From an uncultured Legionella sp. (GTDB lineage: Bacteria > Pseudomonadota > Gammaproteobacteria > Legionellales > Legionellaceae): DNA of 64,000 nt. Made by a program: the position numbers and the translations under genes. The DNA lies in contig CABHON010000024.1 in NCBI GenBank assembly GCA_902168255.1, positions 1 through 64,000 of the forward strand, read 5' to 3'. Of the stretch, positions 1 to 7,689 are shown piece after piece. Every line of letters begins with the position of its first letter. The first letter of the stretch is position 1. Under the pieces are notes generated by a model. It saw only the letters and a program-made list of their open reading frames with translations. It was not told where the DNA came from and ran no database searches.

Positions 1-2434
1 CGGTTAATTCAGTTTCATAATGGTGCAATGGTTTTTTAAGTGTTAATTTGGGTAAAAGTTCGATTTTTTCTAAAGAGCAAACATTTTTCTTAAAAAATTG
101 ACAATAAAAATCAGAGAAAACTGGAAATTTAAATATTTCATAAAGTTTAAGTTCAATTGAAAAATTCGCATGAATTTTAGACAAAAGTCTCAAAGAAAGT
201 AACGATGTTCCACCTAGATCAAAAAAATTAGCATTATCTTCAATATTTTTGCAATCTAAATCTAAAACATCAGCCCATATTTTTTTCAATGATGCCGAAG
301 TAATTAACTCTTGATTATTACTCTCTTTTGAATATGAAGCATTCTTCATAAAAGAATACGCACTGTCCCAAGAAGATGTCATGCCTGACAGGGCTTTTAT
401 TTCTTGAGGATTTATTTGACATATATTTTCATTAACCTTTTTCTCGCGCTTATCTTGCAAAACTCCCTTCTCAAAAACATCAGGAGAAAATTTTATATTA
501 TTTGCTCTATCCGTTGAAATCTTATAAAAATGATTTGATTTAATTTTGTTTTCACTTGATTCTGATAAAAAATCAAGAAATTGCTTCGCTGGAAGATTTC
601 GACATGTCTCTCTAAACTCAAAAATAATATATTGTAAATTAAGAGAATTAGCTAATTTTCCTAAAAACTTAACCATTTCATATTCAACACCTCTGTTCAA
701 GGCCCTACAGCTCAAAAAGAGTGCTACAACAAATAAATGATCCTCTTTTTGCTCAATAATGATGCCACCTACTGTTCCATAACTTCCATGTTTATCTGAC
801 AGATCTACTTTTATAGCCCCTGATTCATTTAATAAAATTGCTTTTATAGTATTTTCTGAATAGCTTCTATTGGAAAAATTAAATTGTGTCACGCGATAGG
901 ATAACTCCGATATTCTATTTATATCCTCCAATTCAGCACAGCTAATTTTTATTTCTAAATCAAGACTATCAATAAATTCTTTTAATGACGGTGACTTATC
1001 CTTGATTTTTTCCCGCTCTAAATGATTTTTATACCAAATCGCTCTATTAGATGATTGTTTAGAAACTATCGTTTTTTCAAAAGCCCATAAATTAGTTAGC
1101 AATCTTTTTAATGGCTGATATTCATTGACATAGTTTATTGTTAAAACTTCTGGTAAAAATAACTCAACCTCATGGCATTCTATCAAATTATCGTCAATGA
1201 ATATAAAACTAGATAAAGGTAAGTTGAGTGTTGATGCAATACTTTTTATATTTTCATGCTTTAGCATCCAATTAACTTTCCATGCAGTAACATGCTTTTC
1301 AGAAAGCAACATATCAGGATGATTTTTAAAAACATTTCTGACGTCAACTTCGGTGTTTTTACTGCATACAATAATAATAAACCCTTTTTCATGAAGGGCA
1401 ATTAACTTTTTCTGCAAAAAAATATTTGCTTCACTTAACGAGATTTCATTAATTTGATTTTCAGCGCAAATTCCTGTCCATAGCGTGTTATCACAATCAA
1501 CCACCAAAACCTTATAATTATTATGAATAACACCATAGATTTTTTTTAATAGCATTAAAGAAAAACCTATATCAAAATATTCTGTGTACGGTAGCTTTGC
1601 TTCCTGCTCACTAAAAGCATCGTATATTTTTGATGGCTCTTCTTTGGTTAGTTTTTTACTTAAATCTAGAAAAATAATATTAGAATAATTTTTGAATGCA
1701 TTTTTTATAAGCACAATGGGATCTATTTTAGATGAAAATTCATTTTCATAGGATGGACAAACACAAACAATTATCTTAGCCAAACAATAACTTGCTGATA
1801 TTTTTAAATTTTCAATGAAGGAATCTATTTTATCACAACTTGAATAATCTACCGCCCTAACTAGAACAATATTAATTCCAGTGTTATTGTTAAATTGACT
1901 TTTTTCATCAATCAATTCAAAGTTCATTACGCTGTCTGGTAATGACTCAATAACATACGGCAAATCCAATTTTTCTGCCCATTTAAATAGCGATTCCTGT
2001 ATTCCAACTGTAGAAAACGTTCCAACCAAAAAAAATTTATAATGATTGTTACTTAATTTATTTTCAAGCAGCTCTATTAACCCAATATCTGTTTGAATAA
2101 AAACTACATTTCTTTCATTAAATAATTTTGCCGGATAAATTTCTCCAATTTGAGTTCCTCCCTGCTCTTTAAAATGTTTAATAGCTAAGTTTAAGTTGTT
2201 AACTTCATAACAAGTATGATATAAATTAATTCCGATACTGAGCAAATGTTTTACTGGCTCACCAGAAACAAGCTCAATAGCATGTCCATCTTCTAAAGTG
2301 ATAAGACACAAGGTAGCTTTCTGTAGTGAATCGTAAATTATTTCGCTTACAGTCTTAACAGGATATAATTTCTTTACTAAATTTAATGCTTTATTAATGT
2401 TTTCACAAGCATAGCCGATATGGTGCAATTTCAT
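1..2434 (-). CDS. VOC-FkbH(HAD-IIIC)-acyl carrier multidomain biosynthetic protein, partial (runs off the left edge)
   Basis: An open frame continues from ATG at 2434 to the window edge, giving 811 visible residues and no stop. The N-terminus (MKLHHIGYACENINKAL, about 1-130) reads as a VOC/glyoxalase-type domain. A HAD-IIIC (FkbH) domain follows, with the phosphatase motif VDCDNTLWTG (Asp313, Asp315) and FIFIDDN further on. A GNAT-like FkbH C-terminal region has the typical YGTVGGIII and LSCRALNRGVEYEM stretches. A phosphopantetheine carrier domain follows (FFDLGGTSLLSLR, Ser744). FkbH proteins load glyceryl-type units from 1,3-bisphosphoglycerate onto carrier proteins in polyketide and nonribosomal peptide assembly, so this is probably a loading or tailoring module. 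GTG codons at 2449 and 2476 are alternative starts. It lies in the same frame as the upstream ORF, beyond that ORF's TAA. Domain calls are by eye; the product is unknown. Confidence 0.85.
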   Translation of the reverse strand, partial: MKLHHIGYACENINKALNLVKKLYPVKTVSEIIYDSLQKATLCLITLEDGHAIELVSGEPVKHLLSIGINLYHTCYEVNNLNLAIKHFKEQGGTQIGEIYPAKLFNERNVVFIQTDIGLIELLENKLSNNHYKFFLVGTFSTVGIQESLFKWAEKLDLPYVIESLPDSVMNFELIDEKSQFNNNTGINIVLVRAVDYSSCDKIDSFIENLKISASYCLAKIIVCVCPSYENEFSSKIDPIVLIKNAFKNYSNIIFLDLSKKLTKEEPSKIYDAFSEQEAKLPYTEYFDIGFSLMLLKKIYGVIHNNYKVLVVDCDNTLWTGICAENQINEISLSEANIFLQKKLIALHEKGFIIIVCSKNTEVDVRNVFKNHPDMLLSEKHVTAWKVNWMLKHENIKSIASTLNLPLSSFIFIDDNLIECHEVELFLPEVLTINYVNEYQPLKRLLTNLWAFEKTIVSKQSSNRAIWYKNHLEREKIKDKSPSLKEFIDSLDLEIKISCAELEDINRISELSYRVTQFNFSNRSYSENTIKAILLNESGAIKVDLSDKHGSYGTVGGIIIEQKEDHLFVVALFLSCRALNRGVEYEMVKFLGKLANSLNLQYIIFEFRETCRNLPAKQFLDFLSESSENKIKSNHFYKISTDRANNIKFSPDVFEKGVLQDKREKKVNENICQINPQEIKALSGMTSSWDSAYSFMKNASYSKESNNQELITSASLKKIWADVLDLDCKNIEDNANFFDLGGTSLLSLRLLSKIHANFSIELKLYEIFKFPVFSDFYCQFFKKNVCSLEKIELLPKLTLKKPLHHYETELT

Positions 2435-2491
2435 GCTTTCAATAAACACGCCATTCTTATTGAAATTTTGCAGCACTCGTTCTAATACCCA

Positions 2492-3010
2492 TTAAGATGT
2501 TATTTTATTCTGTTCACTTTTCAGCAAATTTTCCTTCTGATTTTGTTCACGCACAACGGATTCAGATCCTGCAATATAACCAACAGTTTTAGCATCTTCA
2601 GGATTCAAACCATACACGATATCTGTTTCATGAAGCACTTGTTCCGCCGTTTTAATAATAATTTTATCATTTCCCTTTTTCTTTAAAAAAAATGATACCT
2701 TATCATTTTCAGAAAGCTGTTTAGCCAAAATTTTATACTTTGGGCCGTTGATCCCAAGATAACCAAGGTATGTTAATGTTCTAATATCTTTTGGTGAAAA
2801 ATGGTCTACCAGTTCATCATTCGCTAAAATTTCTTCTGGTTTCATATTGAGTGTTATACTTTTGTTAACTAATTTTAATACAACAACATACTCATCATTT
2901 TTTTCTATAATCTCAATTAATTTATAACGAGGTCTATACACTTCTTTTTCATGTTCATTTTTTATAAACTGTATAAAATTTTTAATTTTTACAATAAAGT
3001 TTTTTATCAT
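2492..3010 (-). CDS. hypothetical protein, paralogue of the next upstream small ORF
   Basis: A 172-aa protein of unknown function. Residues about 28-85 (YKLIEI..KNDEY.V.L.LVNK through the EE.LAN.EL block and PKDI.TL) are clearly related to almost the whole of the 65-aa ORF just upstream, so the two look like a tandem duplication. The rest is a lysine-rich region with no motif I recognise. No signal peptide is seen. It sits in a minus-strand operon between the S24 regulator and the FkbH gene. Its TAA stop is followed in the same frame by the FkbH reading frame with no other stop, so a former fusion or read-through cannot be excluded. The tight packing suggests it works with, or is regulated alongside, the biosynthetic gene. 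Confidence 0.65.
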   Translation of the reverse strand: MIKNFIVKIKNFIQFIKNEHEKEVYRPRYKLIEIIEKNDEYVVVLKLVNKSITLNMKPEEILANDELVDHFSPKDIRTLTYLGYLGINGPKYKILAKQLSENDKVSFFLKKKGNDKIIIKTAEQVLHETDIVYGLNPEDAKTVGYIAGSESVVREQNQKENLLKSEQNKITS

Positions 3011-3032
3011 GTTTTACTTCTCATTATTTAAA

Positions 3033-3230
3033 CTATTTTATCTTTCGGCGATTAAAAGCTAATAAAGTATCAATATCTTTCGATGAAAGTTTCTCTATCA
3101 ACTCATTATTTGCAAATATTTCTGTTAGTTTTAAATTAATCACTGTATTTTTATTAACTAGATTTAATGAAACTAAATATTCGTTATTCTTTTTAGAAAT
3201 ATCTATCAATTGATAACATGGATTACTCAT
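3033..3230 (-). CDS. small hypothetical protein, short paralogue of the 172-aa neighbour
   Basis: A 65-aa ORF whose ATG overlaps the stop of the S24 regulator gene by four bases (ATGA), a sign of translational coupling. The sequence matches residues 28-85 of the downstream 172-aa protein (shared pattern Y.LI.I.KKN.EY.V.LNLVNK, then FANNEL and SSKDI.TL). It ends where the longer copy continues, so it is either a stand-alone single-domain version or a C-terminally truncated duplicate. No known domain is recognised. The position in the operon and the similarity are seen directly; the function is unknown. Confidence 0.6.
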   Translation of the reverse strand: MSNPCYQLIDISKKNNEYLVSLNLVNKNTVINLKLTEIFANNELIEKLSSKDIDTLLAFNRRKIK

Positions 3231-3898
3231 AACTTTTCACCGGCAATTTTTTCTAAACTGTATTCAGAGTTAATGTTATAACGAGCTTCTACTAAACAAG
3301 CCACAATTTCATCATTATTATTAAGTAAGCGCATCTTGAAAGCACTCAAATCTGGATGTAACGGCTTTAAATATTTATGTTCTGCATCCACCAATAACTG
3401 GCGGAATACATAACTATTTGTTTCTTGCAATTTAACTAAAACATAACTACGATCTTTTGGAGTTAATACAGGATCAAAAACAAGCACTGAGTCTACCTGA
3501 ATAAAAGGCTCCATAGACGCATCAGGCATTACTGTAGCAAACCCTAATTTGCTAATTTTACCTACGAAAGGAATACATGAGTGACTATCTTGATTTCTTT
3601 CTTCTAACTTATCCCAACTCACGAGCGGAACATAGCTTACAGTATAATTAGAAAGTGAATCACCTGACGTAACTGTCTCTAAAGGTTTTTCACCCAACAA
3701 TTGTTCAACATCTATTGAAAAATAGTTAGCTATAGGTTCTAAAGAAGAACGATAGGGTCGCGTGGATTTTCCGGTTGTTAGTCTAGAAATAGTTGCTGTC
3801 GGTAAATCAACAGCGCGAGCTAAATCAGCCGGACTCATTCTATTATCATATAAAAGTTTTTTTAGTATTTTATGTAATTGCAAATAATGTTTTGTCAA
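3227..3898 (-). CDS. XRE-type regulator with S24 (LexA/CI-like) self-cleavage domain
   Basis: A 223-aa repressor. Residues 1-70 form an XRE helix-turn-helix (MSPADLARAVDLPTATISRL). Residues about 90-210 form an S24 peptidase fold with the nucleophile motif DASMEP and a candidate general-base lysine in SYVLVKLQ, so both catalytic residues appear present. Proteins of this type repress phage or mobile-element genes and are inactivated by RecA-stimulated self-cleavage after DNA damage. Here it heads an operon with two small paralogues and the FkbH gene, suggesting that the biosynthetic locus is under SOS-type or auto-repression. The first usable start is TTG; the next ATG (residue 21) would cut into the HTH, so TTG is preferred. 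The regulatory target is inferred. Confidence 0.8.
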   Translation of the reverse strand: MTKHYLQLHKILKKLLYDNRMSPADLARAVDLPTATISRLTTGKSTRPYRSSLEPIANYFSIDVEQLLGEKPLETVTSGDSLSNYTVSYVPLVSWDKLEERNQDSHSCIPFVGKISKLGFATVMPDASMEPFIQVDSVLVFDPVLTPKDRSYVLVKLQETNSYVFRQLLVDAEHKYLKPLHPDLSAFKMRLLNNNDEIVACLVEARYNINSEYSLEKIAGEKL

Positions 3899-4144
3899 AA
3901 TTGATACTCAAAATATTTAAATCAGTAGTTTGTCGAAAAATCTACTAGAGTATTAAAGGCTAGGATCATAACAAGATGCACCAATAATTACAAGATTTCA
4001 CCTAAATAATGTAGCAATATTATTAACTTTTTGCGAATTATTTAATAATCTGCAATCTTTACTACAAAAACAAAATTTTTATCAAATTAGAAAAATTGAT
4101 AAAAGTAGTATGTGTCATCAGATATCATTTCTTTATATATAATA

Positions 4145-7100
4145 CTATTTCTGGTGACAAACATTATTAACCTCTACTGTGAAACGTTTCTCAAAATATT
4201 GATTTAGTCGATAAAAACTAGCGTGGATAGAGTAATACCACAGTCTACCCTGCCCTTCTCTCACCATTGTCCGGGTTGTTTTGAGTTGCAAGAGTTTTTT
4301 CAGTATTTTATTGACCCAAGCAACATCAGATAAATTGCTATTAATCGCCAATTCTAGCTTATAGAGCACAAAACGAGATAGCATTTCATTTTGTCGAATG
4401 GCATCTCTAACTATGGCTGCTGTTTTTTTGTTGTAGCAACCTTTCCCAGTTTCTTTATCAATTCCCAATAAAGTAAACAGTGTTGTGAGTAATTGGATCT
4501 TTGCTGTTGTCCAGCTTGCATCGCCCTTAGAAACCGTATTTTTGTGTTCAATTTCATCTTTTTCTTGGGCATTCGTAAGACCATTTTTCAGATCTTCGTA
4601 GTTGTTAAGAGCTTCAATGCCCTGTTCATCAAAAAATGTCAAATCATCGGGTCTGACTTCATCAATACACAAAGATGAAGCAATTTCAAAGCGTTTTATG
4701 GCATGTACTTCTTCGAGTGAATGGGTTTCTGTCTTCATTTTTTGTTCATATTGTTCTTTTGTTAGTGTATTAACACCACATAAATGATTTTGACGTGATT
4801 GAAGTACTGCTTGTTTGGTGGCTTTTTCTTCCTCTTTTAAAGCCCGTTTCATCGATTCACTTAAGGTTTGTTTTTTAATATTAACGGTAAATCCTGCGGC
4901 GATGGATTGTAATACCAGAAAAGCCGCTGCATTATTACGTTGTTGATAATCCATCGCTTTAATTTCAGCCGATAGACGTTCAAAGTGTTCGTGGCGATCC
5001 CCTTCAATAACAATACTACCCTCTTCCGATGTATTGATGGATAAACGCCCTATTTGTGTCATGCCAGTGATAGGATTAAACGTGACTTGTTGCGCTCCAA
5101 ATTGTTGTAAATATTGTCCATAGGAAGCCGCCAGTAACGCAGCTGGATTTTCTAAGTGGATTTGTCCATGTGGTTTTTGGTTCGGTAAAACGATTTCACG
5201 CGGAATAGAGGCGCGAACGCGTTGAAGCATTTGATTAAATACGGTAGGAGTTACCGTTCCAGTATAGATGCCGAATAAGCGATTAAAATAATCTGATTCA
5301 ATTGATAAGCCTGATTGTACGGCCGGTGATAAGACAACAATATTGGGGGTTTCTTTTGTTAAATAGCCATCAGGGTTAGTTAGGAAAGCTTGCGCTTCTG
5401 GCGTGCGTACGGTTTCAGCGGTAATAATTAAAGATTTAACGTCGAGATTTTTTAGTTTCTCGGATAGTTCAGCTATTTTCTTGCGAGAATCAGATACAAT
5501 ATACAGTTTTTCATCTTGCTCAATTGCTTCTTCAATGGTTTTTTGAAAGGCTGCCATGGCTAGCCGTGTTTTTTGATAATGATAGAACTGATAGAGCTGT
5601 TCAGATTGATCAATTTTGGGTAATGTCATCACAAAAATGGGTACATTCTGATCAATTATTCTTCCTATTTCATCTAATGCAATGGCGTTTAAATCAGCAT
5701 CAGCAATATACGTATAATGCGATTTATTCATTAAGTCGGAAAGTTTTTTATGCGTTTGTTGCCGTAATTCGTTTTGTACGGTACCGGTCATAATAGAGCG
5801 CAATACCTGGGTATATTCGTCAATGAAAAGCGATTGGCTTTTATCTAAAAACTGCTCAAAAGAGAAATGAATAATTGAATTAATGGTAATCGCTAATGAC
5901 GATGGTAGACCCTGTTTTTCAAAATCAGTGCGTTCCGTTTTATAATGCGCTGCATCAAACTGGGTAGCAATACTTTTGGTCAACGCACGGGTAGGCGTAA
6001 TAATAACCGGCAATAGATGCTGGTCTCTATCTTCAGTAAAGTGGGGTTTCATTAAAAGTTGTGTTTTACCGGTTCCCATCGGGGCATTGGTAATGAAAAC
6101 CGCTTTTGGATGTTGCTCCTTTAATTTTGAAACTTCCTGTGATATTTGTTGAACATTGTTAAACTCTGTTACGGTATAACGATTTGACTCAGGGTTGAAT
6201 GAAAATGATTTTGATCTTAATGCTTTAGCAAAATATTTTTTCTTTACTTTTATCCAAATGGATTTAATCTTATGCGGAGTGATTTTCATCGTTTTGCAAG
6301 CAGAATACACCTTTTCAAGTAATGCTTCTTCATCCAATTCAATTGGGTAAGCTGGTAAAAGGACTTTCATTATTTGATATAAGGTGGTTTCAAGTTTACT
6401 GTTGCTTAAATTTTGTGGTGCATAATTGAGTTTTTTCAGAGCAAGTTCTTTTAAAGAGATAGATTTTTTTTGTTGAAAAGCCTGAGTGGCTAATTCTGGA
6501 TTTTCAATCCAAGCATCGCACCAGTCAATATTTCGATATTCATTGTCAGGAAGTTCGGGATAAATTAACGTCGCTTGTGCTTGAATAGCGGCATCAATCC
6601 CATTCCACAATCCTGCATTGCCCTTTCCTTCCAAAAAACTTTTTTGATCATTATCGGCCGCGATAATAATTTCTTTTCCAGGATAACTTGTTTTAATCCA
6701 TTTTGCGATTGACACAAGATTATGACAATCTAGAGCATTAATAACACAGAATGATGTTTTGTTGTCAAGCAAATTATAAACTGCGTTGGCGGTTGCATGT
6801 CCTTCACAAATATAGATAGTAGAAGCTTTTTGCATGCTTCCCAGAGAAAAATAAGCACCTTTTTTCTGGCCGTATATTCTTTTTTCCCCTTCTGCACTAA
6901 TCCATTGAATACCGCAATGCTCCCCTGTTTCAGAACTTGTTAAAGGATAAGCTAAGTATGTTTCAATTTTTCTCAGTTTTGTAAAAGATAGTAATTTTTT
7001 TCTTTTTGCATACATATGGGTGGAGATATCTTCTGTTCCTTTTTCCCATAGTGAGTATTTTAATTTAAAAAGATTATACTTTCTTAGCTCTTCATTTTTT

Positions 7101-7477
7101 TCTTTCTTATGTACAAATGACTCGTTTTTTTGTTTTATTATAACGAAAGATTTTTTTCGAGTGTTATTTTTCTTGTCTTCAATTGCACTATTAAAGATTG
7201 CGGTACCTTTTTTAAAATTGTGTACTGTAATTTTTACAATAGGGTAGTTGCCATGGTTCGCAAAATTGCATATATAGCCAATTTTTTTCTTATTTCTTTT
7301 TTCTATGGTTTTACAATATTGCCAATTTTTAGAAGGGTAGATATATTCTGGAGATGGCGCTATTCCACCAATTTCTTCAAATGTACTTTGAATTTGTTGC
7401 CAATATTCTATAATAATACTTTGGCAATCTCTACGTTGAGCAAATAATTGCCCAAATGATTTTTTTTCATCAAACAT
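4145..7477 (-). CDS. plasmid replication protein, Toprim primase plus origin-binding helicase (CyRepA1-like)
   Basis: A 1110-aa protein, probably the replication initiator. A Toprim-like region at about 220-300 contains IYICEGHATANAV and IIIAADNDQK, as in primases. A helicase ATPase follows, with Walker A APMGTGKTQLL near residue 468 and Walker B LFIDEYTQVL near 552, then a C-terminal motor region with VVLSPAVQSGLSIES. The Toprim-plus-herpes-origin-binding-helicase layout is that of the CyRepA1 family of plasmid replication proteins. A C-terminal alpha-helical region is unassigned. ATG at 7477 is preferred over a TTG two codons earlier. It lies just downstream of a leader facing an antisense RNA unit and next to parAB, which supports a rep role. 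The family assignment is from memory of motif order and was not searched. Confidence 0.8.
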   Translation of the reverse strand: MFDEKKSFGQLFAQRRDCQSIIIEYWQQIQSTFEEIGGIAPSPEYIYPSKNWQYCKTIEKRNKKKIGYICNFANHGNYPIVKITVHNFKKGTAIFNSAIEDKKNNTRKKSFVIIKQKNESFVHKKEKNEELRKYNLFKLKYSLWEKGTEDISTHMYAKRKKLLSFTKLRKIETYLAYPLTSSETGEHCGIQWISAEGEKRIYGQKKGAYFSLGSMQKASTIYICEGHATANAVYNLLDNKTSFCVINALDCHNLVSIAKWIKTSYPGKEIIIAADNDQKSFLEGKGNAGLWNGIDAAIQAQATLIYPELPDNEYRNIDWCDAWIENPELATQAFQQKKSISLKELALKKLNYAPQNLSNSKLETTLYQIMKVLLPAYPIELDEEALLEKVYSACKTMKITPHKIKSIWIKVKKKYFAKALRSKSFSFNPESNRYTVTEFNNVQQISQEVSKLKEQHPKAVFITNAPMGTGKTQLLMKPHFTEDRDQHLLPVIITPTRALTKSIATQFDAAHYKTERTDFEKQGLPSSLAITINSIIHFSFEQFLDKSQSLFIDEYTQVLRSIMTGTVQNELRQQTHKKLSDLMNKSHYTYIADADLNAIALDEIGRIIDQNVPIFVMTLPKIDQSEQLYQFYHYQKTRLAMAAFQKTIEEAIEQDEKLYIVSDSRKKIAELSEKLKNLDVKSLIITAETVRTPEAQAFLTNPDGYLTKETPNIVVLSPAVQSGLSIESDYFNRLFGIYTGTVTPTVFNQMLQRVRASIPREIVLPNQKPHGQIHLENPAALLAASYGQYLQQFGAQQVTFNPITGMTQIGRLSINTSEEGSIVIEGDRHEHFERLSAEIKAMDYQQRNNAAAFLVLQSIAAGFTVNIKKQTLSESMKRALKEEEKATKQAVLQSRQNHLCGVNTLTKEQYEQKMKTETHSLEEVHAIKRFEIASSLCIDEVRPDDLTFFDEQGIEALNNYEDLKNGLTNAQEKDEIEHKNTVSKGDASWTTAKIQLLTTLFTLLGIDKETGKGCYNKKTAAIVRDAIRQNEMLSRFVLYKLELAINSNLSDVAWVNKILKKLLQLKTTRTMVREGQGRLWYYSIHASFYRLNQYFEKRFTVEVNNVCHQK

Positions 7478-7508
7478 AATCAATATCTCATATAATATGG
7501 ATAATATA

Positions 7509-7537
7509 TTGACATTGCTTGAATCTATGTCTAAAAT
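7509..7537 (+). promoter_or_regulatory. sigma70-type promoter for antisense RNA opposite the rep leader
   Basis: The plus strand shows a perfect -35 TTGACA (7509-7514), a 17-nt spacer and -10 TAAAAT (7532-7537, five of six consensus bases). It lies in the untranslated leader of the minus-strand rep gene and drives toward a strong intrinsic terminator about 50 bases on. No plus-strand ORF follows, so the product should be a short untranslated RNA. Confidence 0.7.
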
Positions 7538-7556
7538 ACAATTGCTACAGAGGATT

Positions 7557-7583
7557 TTAGCAGGTAGATTCTGTTAATGTCAT
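7557..7583 (-). other. possible 8-aa leader peptide in the rep mRNA
   Basis: On the minus strand an ATG at 7583 opens MTLTESTC and stops with TAA at 7559-7557, inside the rep leader and within the stretch masked by the antisense RNA. Plasmid rep genes controlled by antisense RNA sometimes need translation of a leader peptide. No good ribosome binding site is visible, so it may be chance. Confidence 0.2.
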
Positions 7584-7590
7584 CTACTAG

Positions 7591-7617
7591 AAGGCTGCAA
7601 TTGCAGCCTTTTTTTTG
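7591..7617 (+). terminator. intrinsic terminator of the antisense RNA
   Basis: A perfect 20-bp palindrome (AAGGCTGCAATTGCAGCCTT) is followed directly by a run of T on the plus strand. On the minus strand no T-run follows, so it acts rightward. Both flanking protein genes are on the minus strand, so it cannot serve them. Confidence 0.85.
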
Positions 7618-7658
7618 CCTTATCTATTTCATAAATAAAACCTTTTTAGTTTGTTTGT

Positions 7659-7680
7659 AAAAATTCCGCACGGAATTTTT
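7659..7680 (-). terminator. intrinsic terminator of the parAB operon
   Basis: Stem AAAAATTCC pairs with GGAATTTTT around a GCAC loop, ten bases beyond the parB stop codon. The A/T flanks give a U-run in either direction, so it may act on both strands, but parB is the obvious user. Confidence 0.65.
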
Positions 7681-7689
7681 TTAGTACTT

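Larger units (their letters stand above)
7544..7617 (+). ncRNA. putative counter-transcribed antisense RNA of the rep leader
   Basis: An RNA of about 74 nt is predicted between the promoter at 7509-7537 and the terminator at 7591-7617. It contains a first stem-loop (GTAGAT 7564-7569 pairing with ATCTAC 7582-7587, 12-nt loop) and a perfect terminator hairpin. It is entirely complementary to the region just upstream of the rep start codon on the minus strand. Counter-transcribed RNAs of this size and two-hairpin shape control copy number in many plasmids by blocking Rep translation. The start point is inferred from the -10 position. Confidence 0.6.

Noticed and set aside
5524-5793. Plus-strand 89-aa ORF inside the rep gene
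   Set aside because: It lies antisense to a well-supported coding region and has no ribosome site or recognisable sequence; it is a shadow frame.
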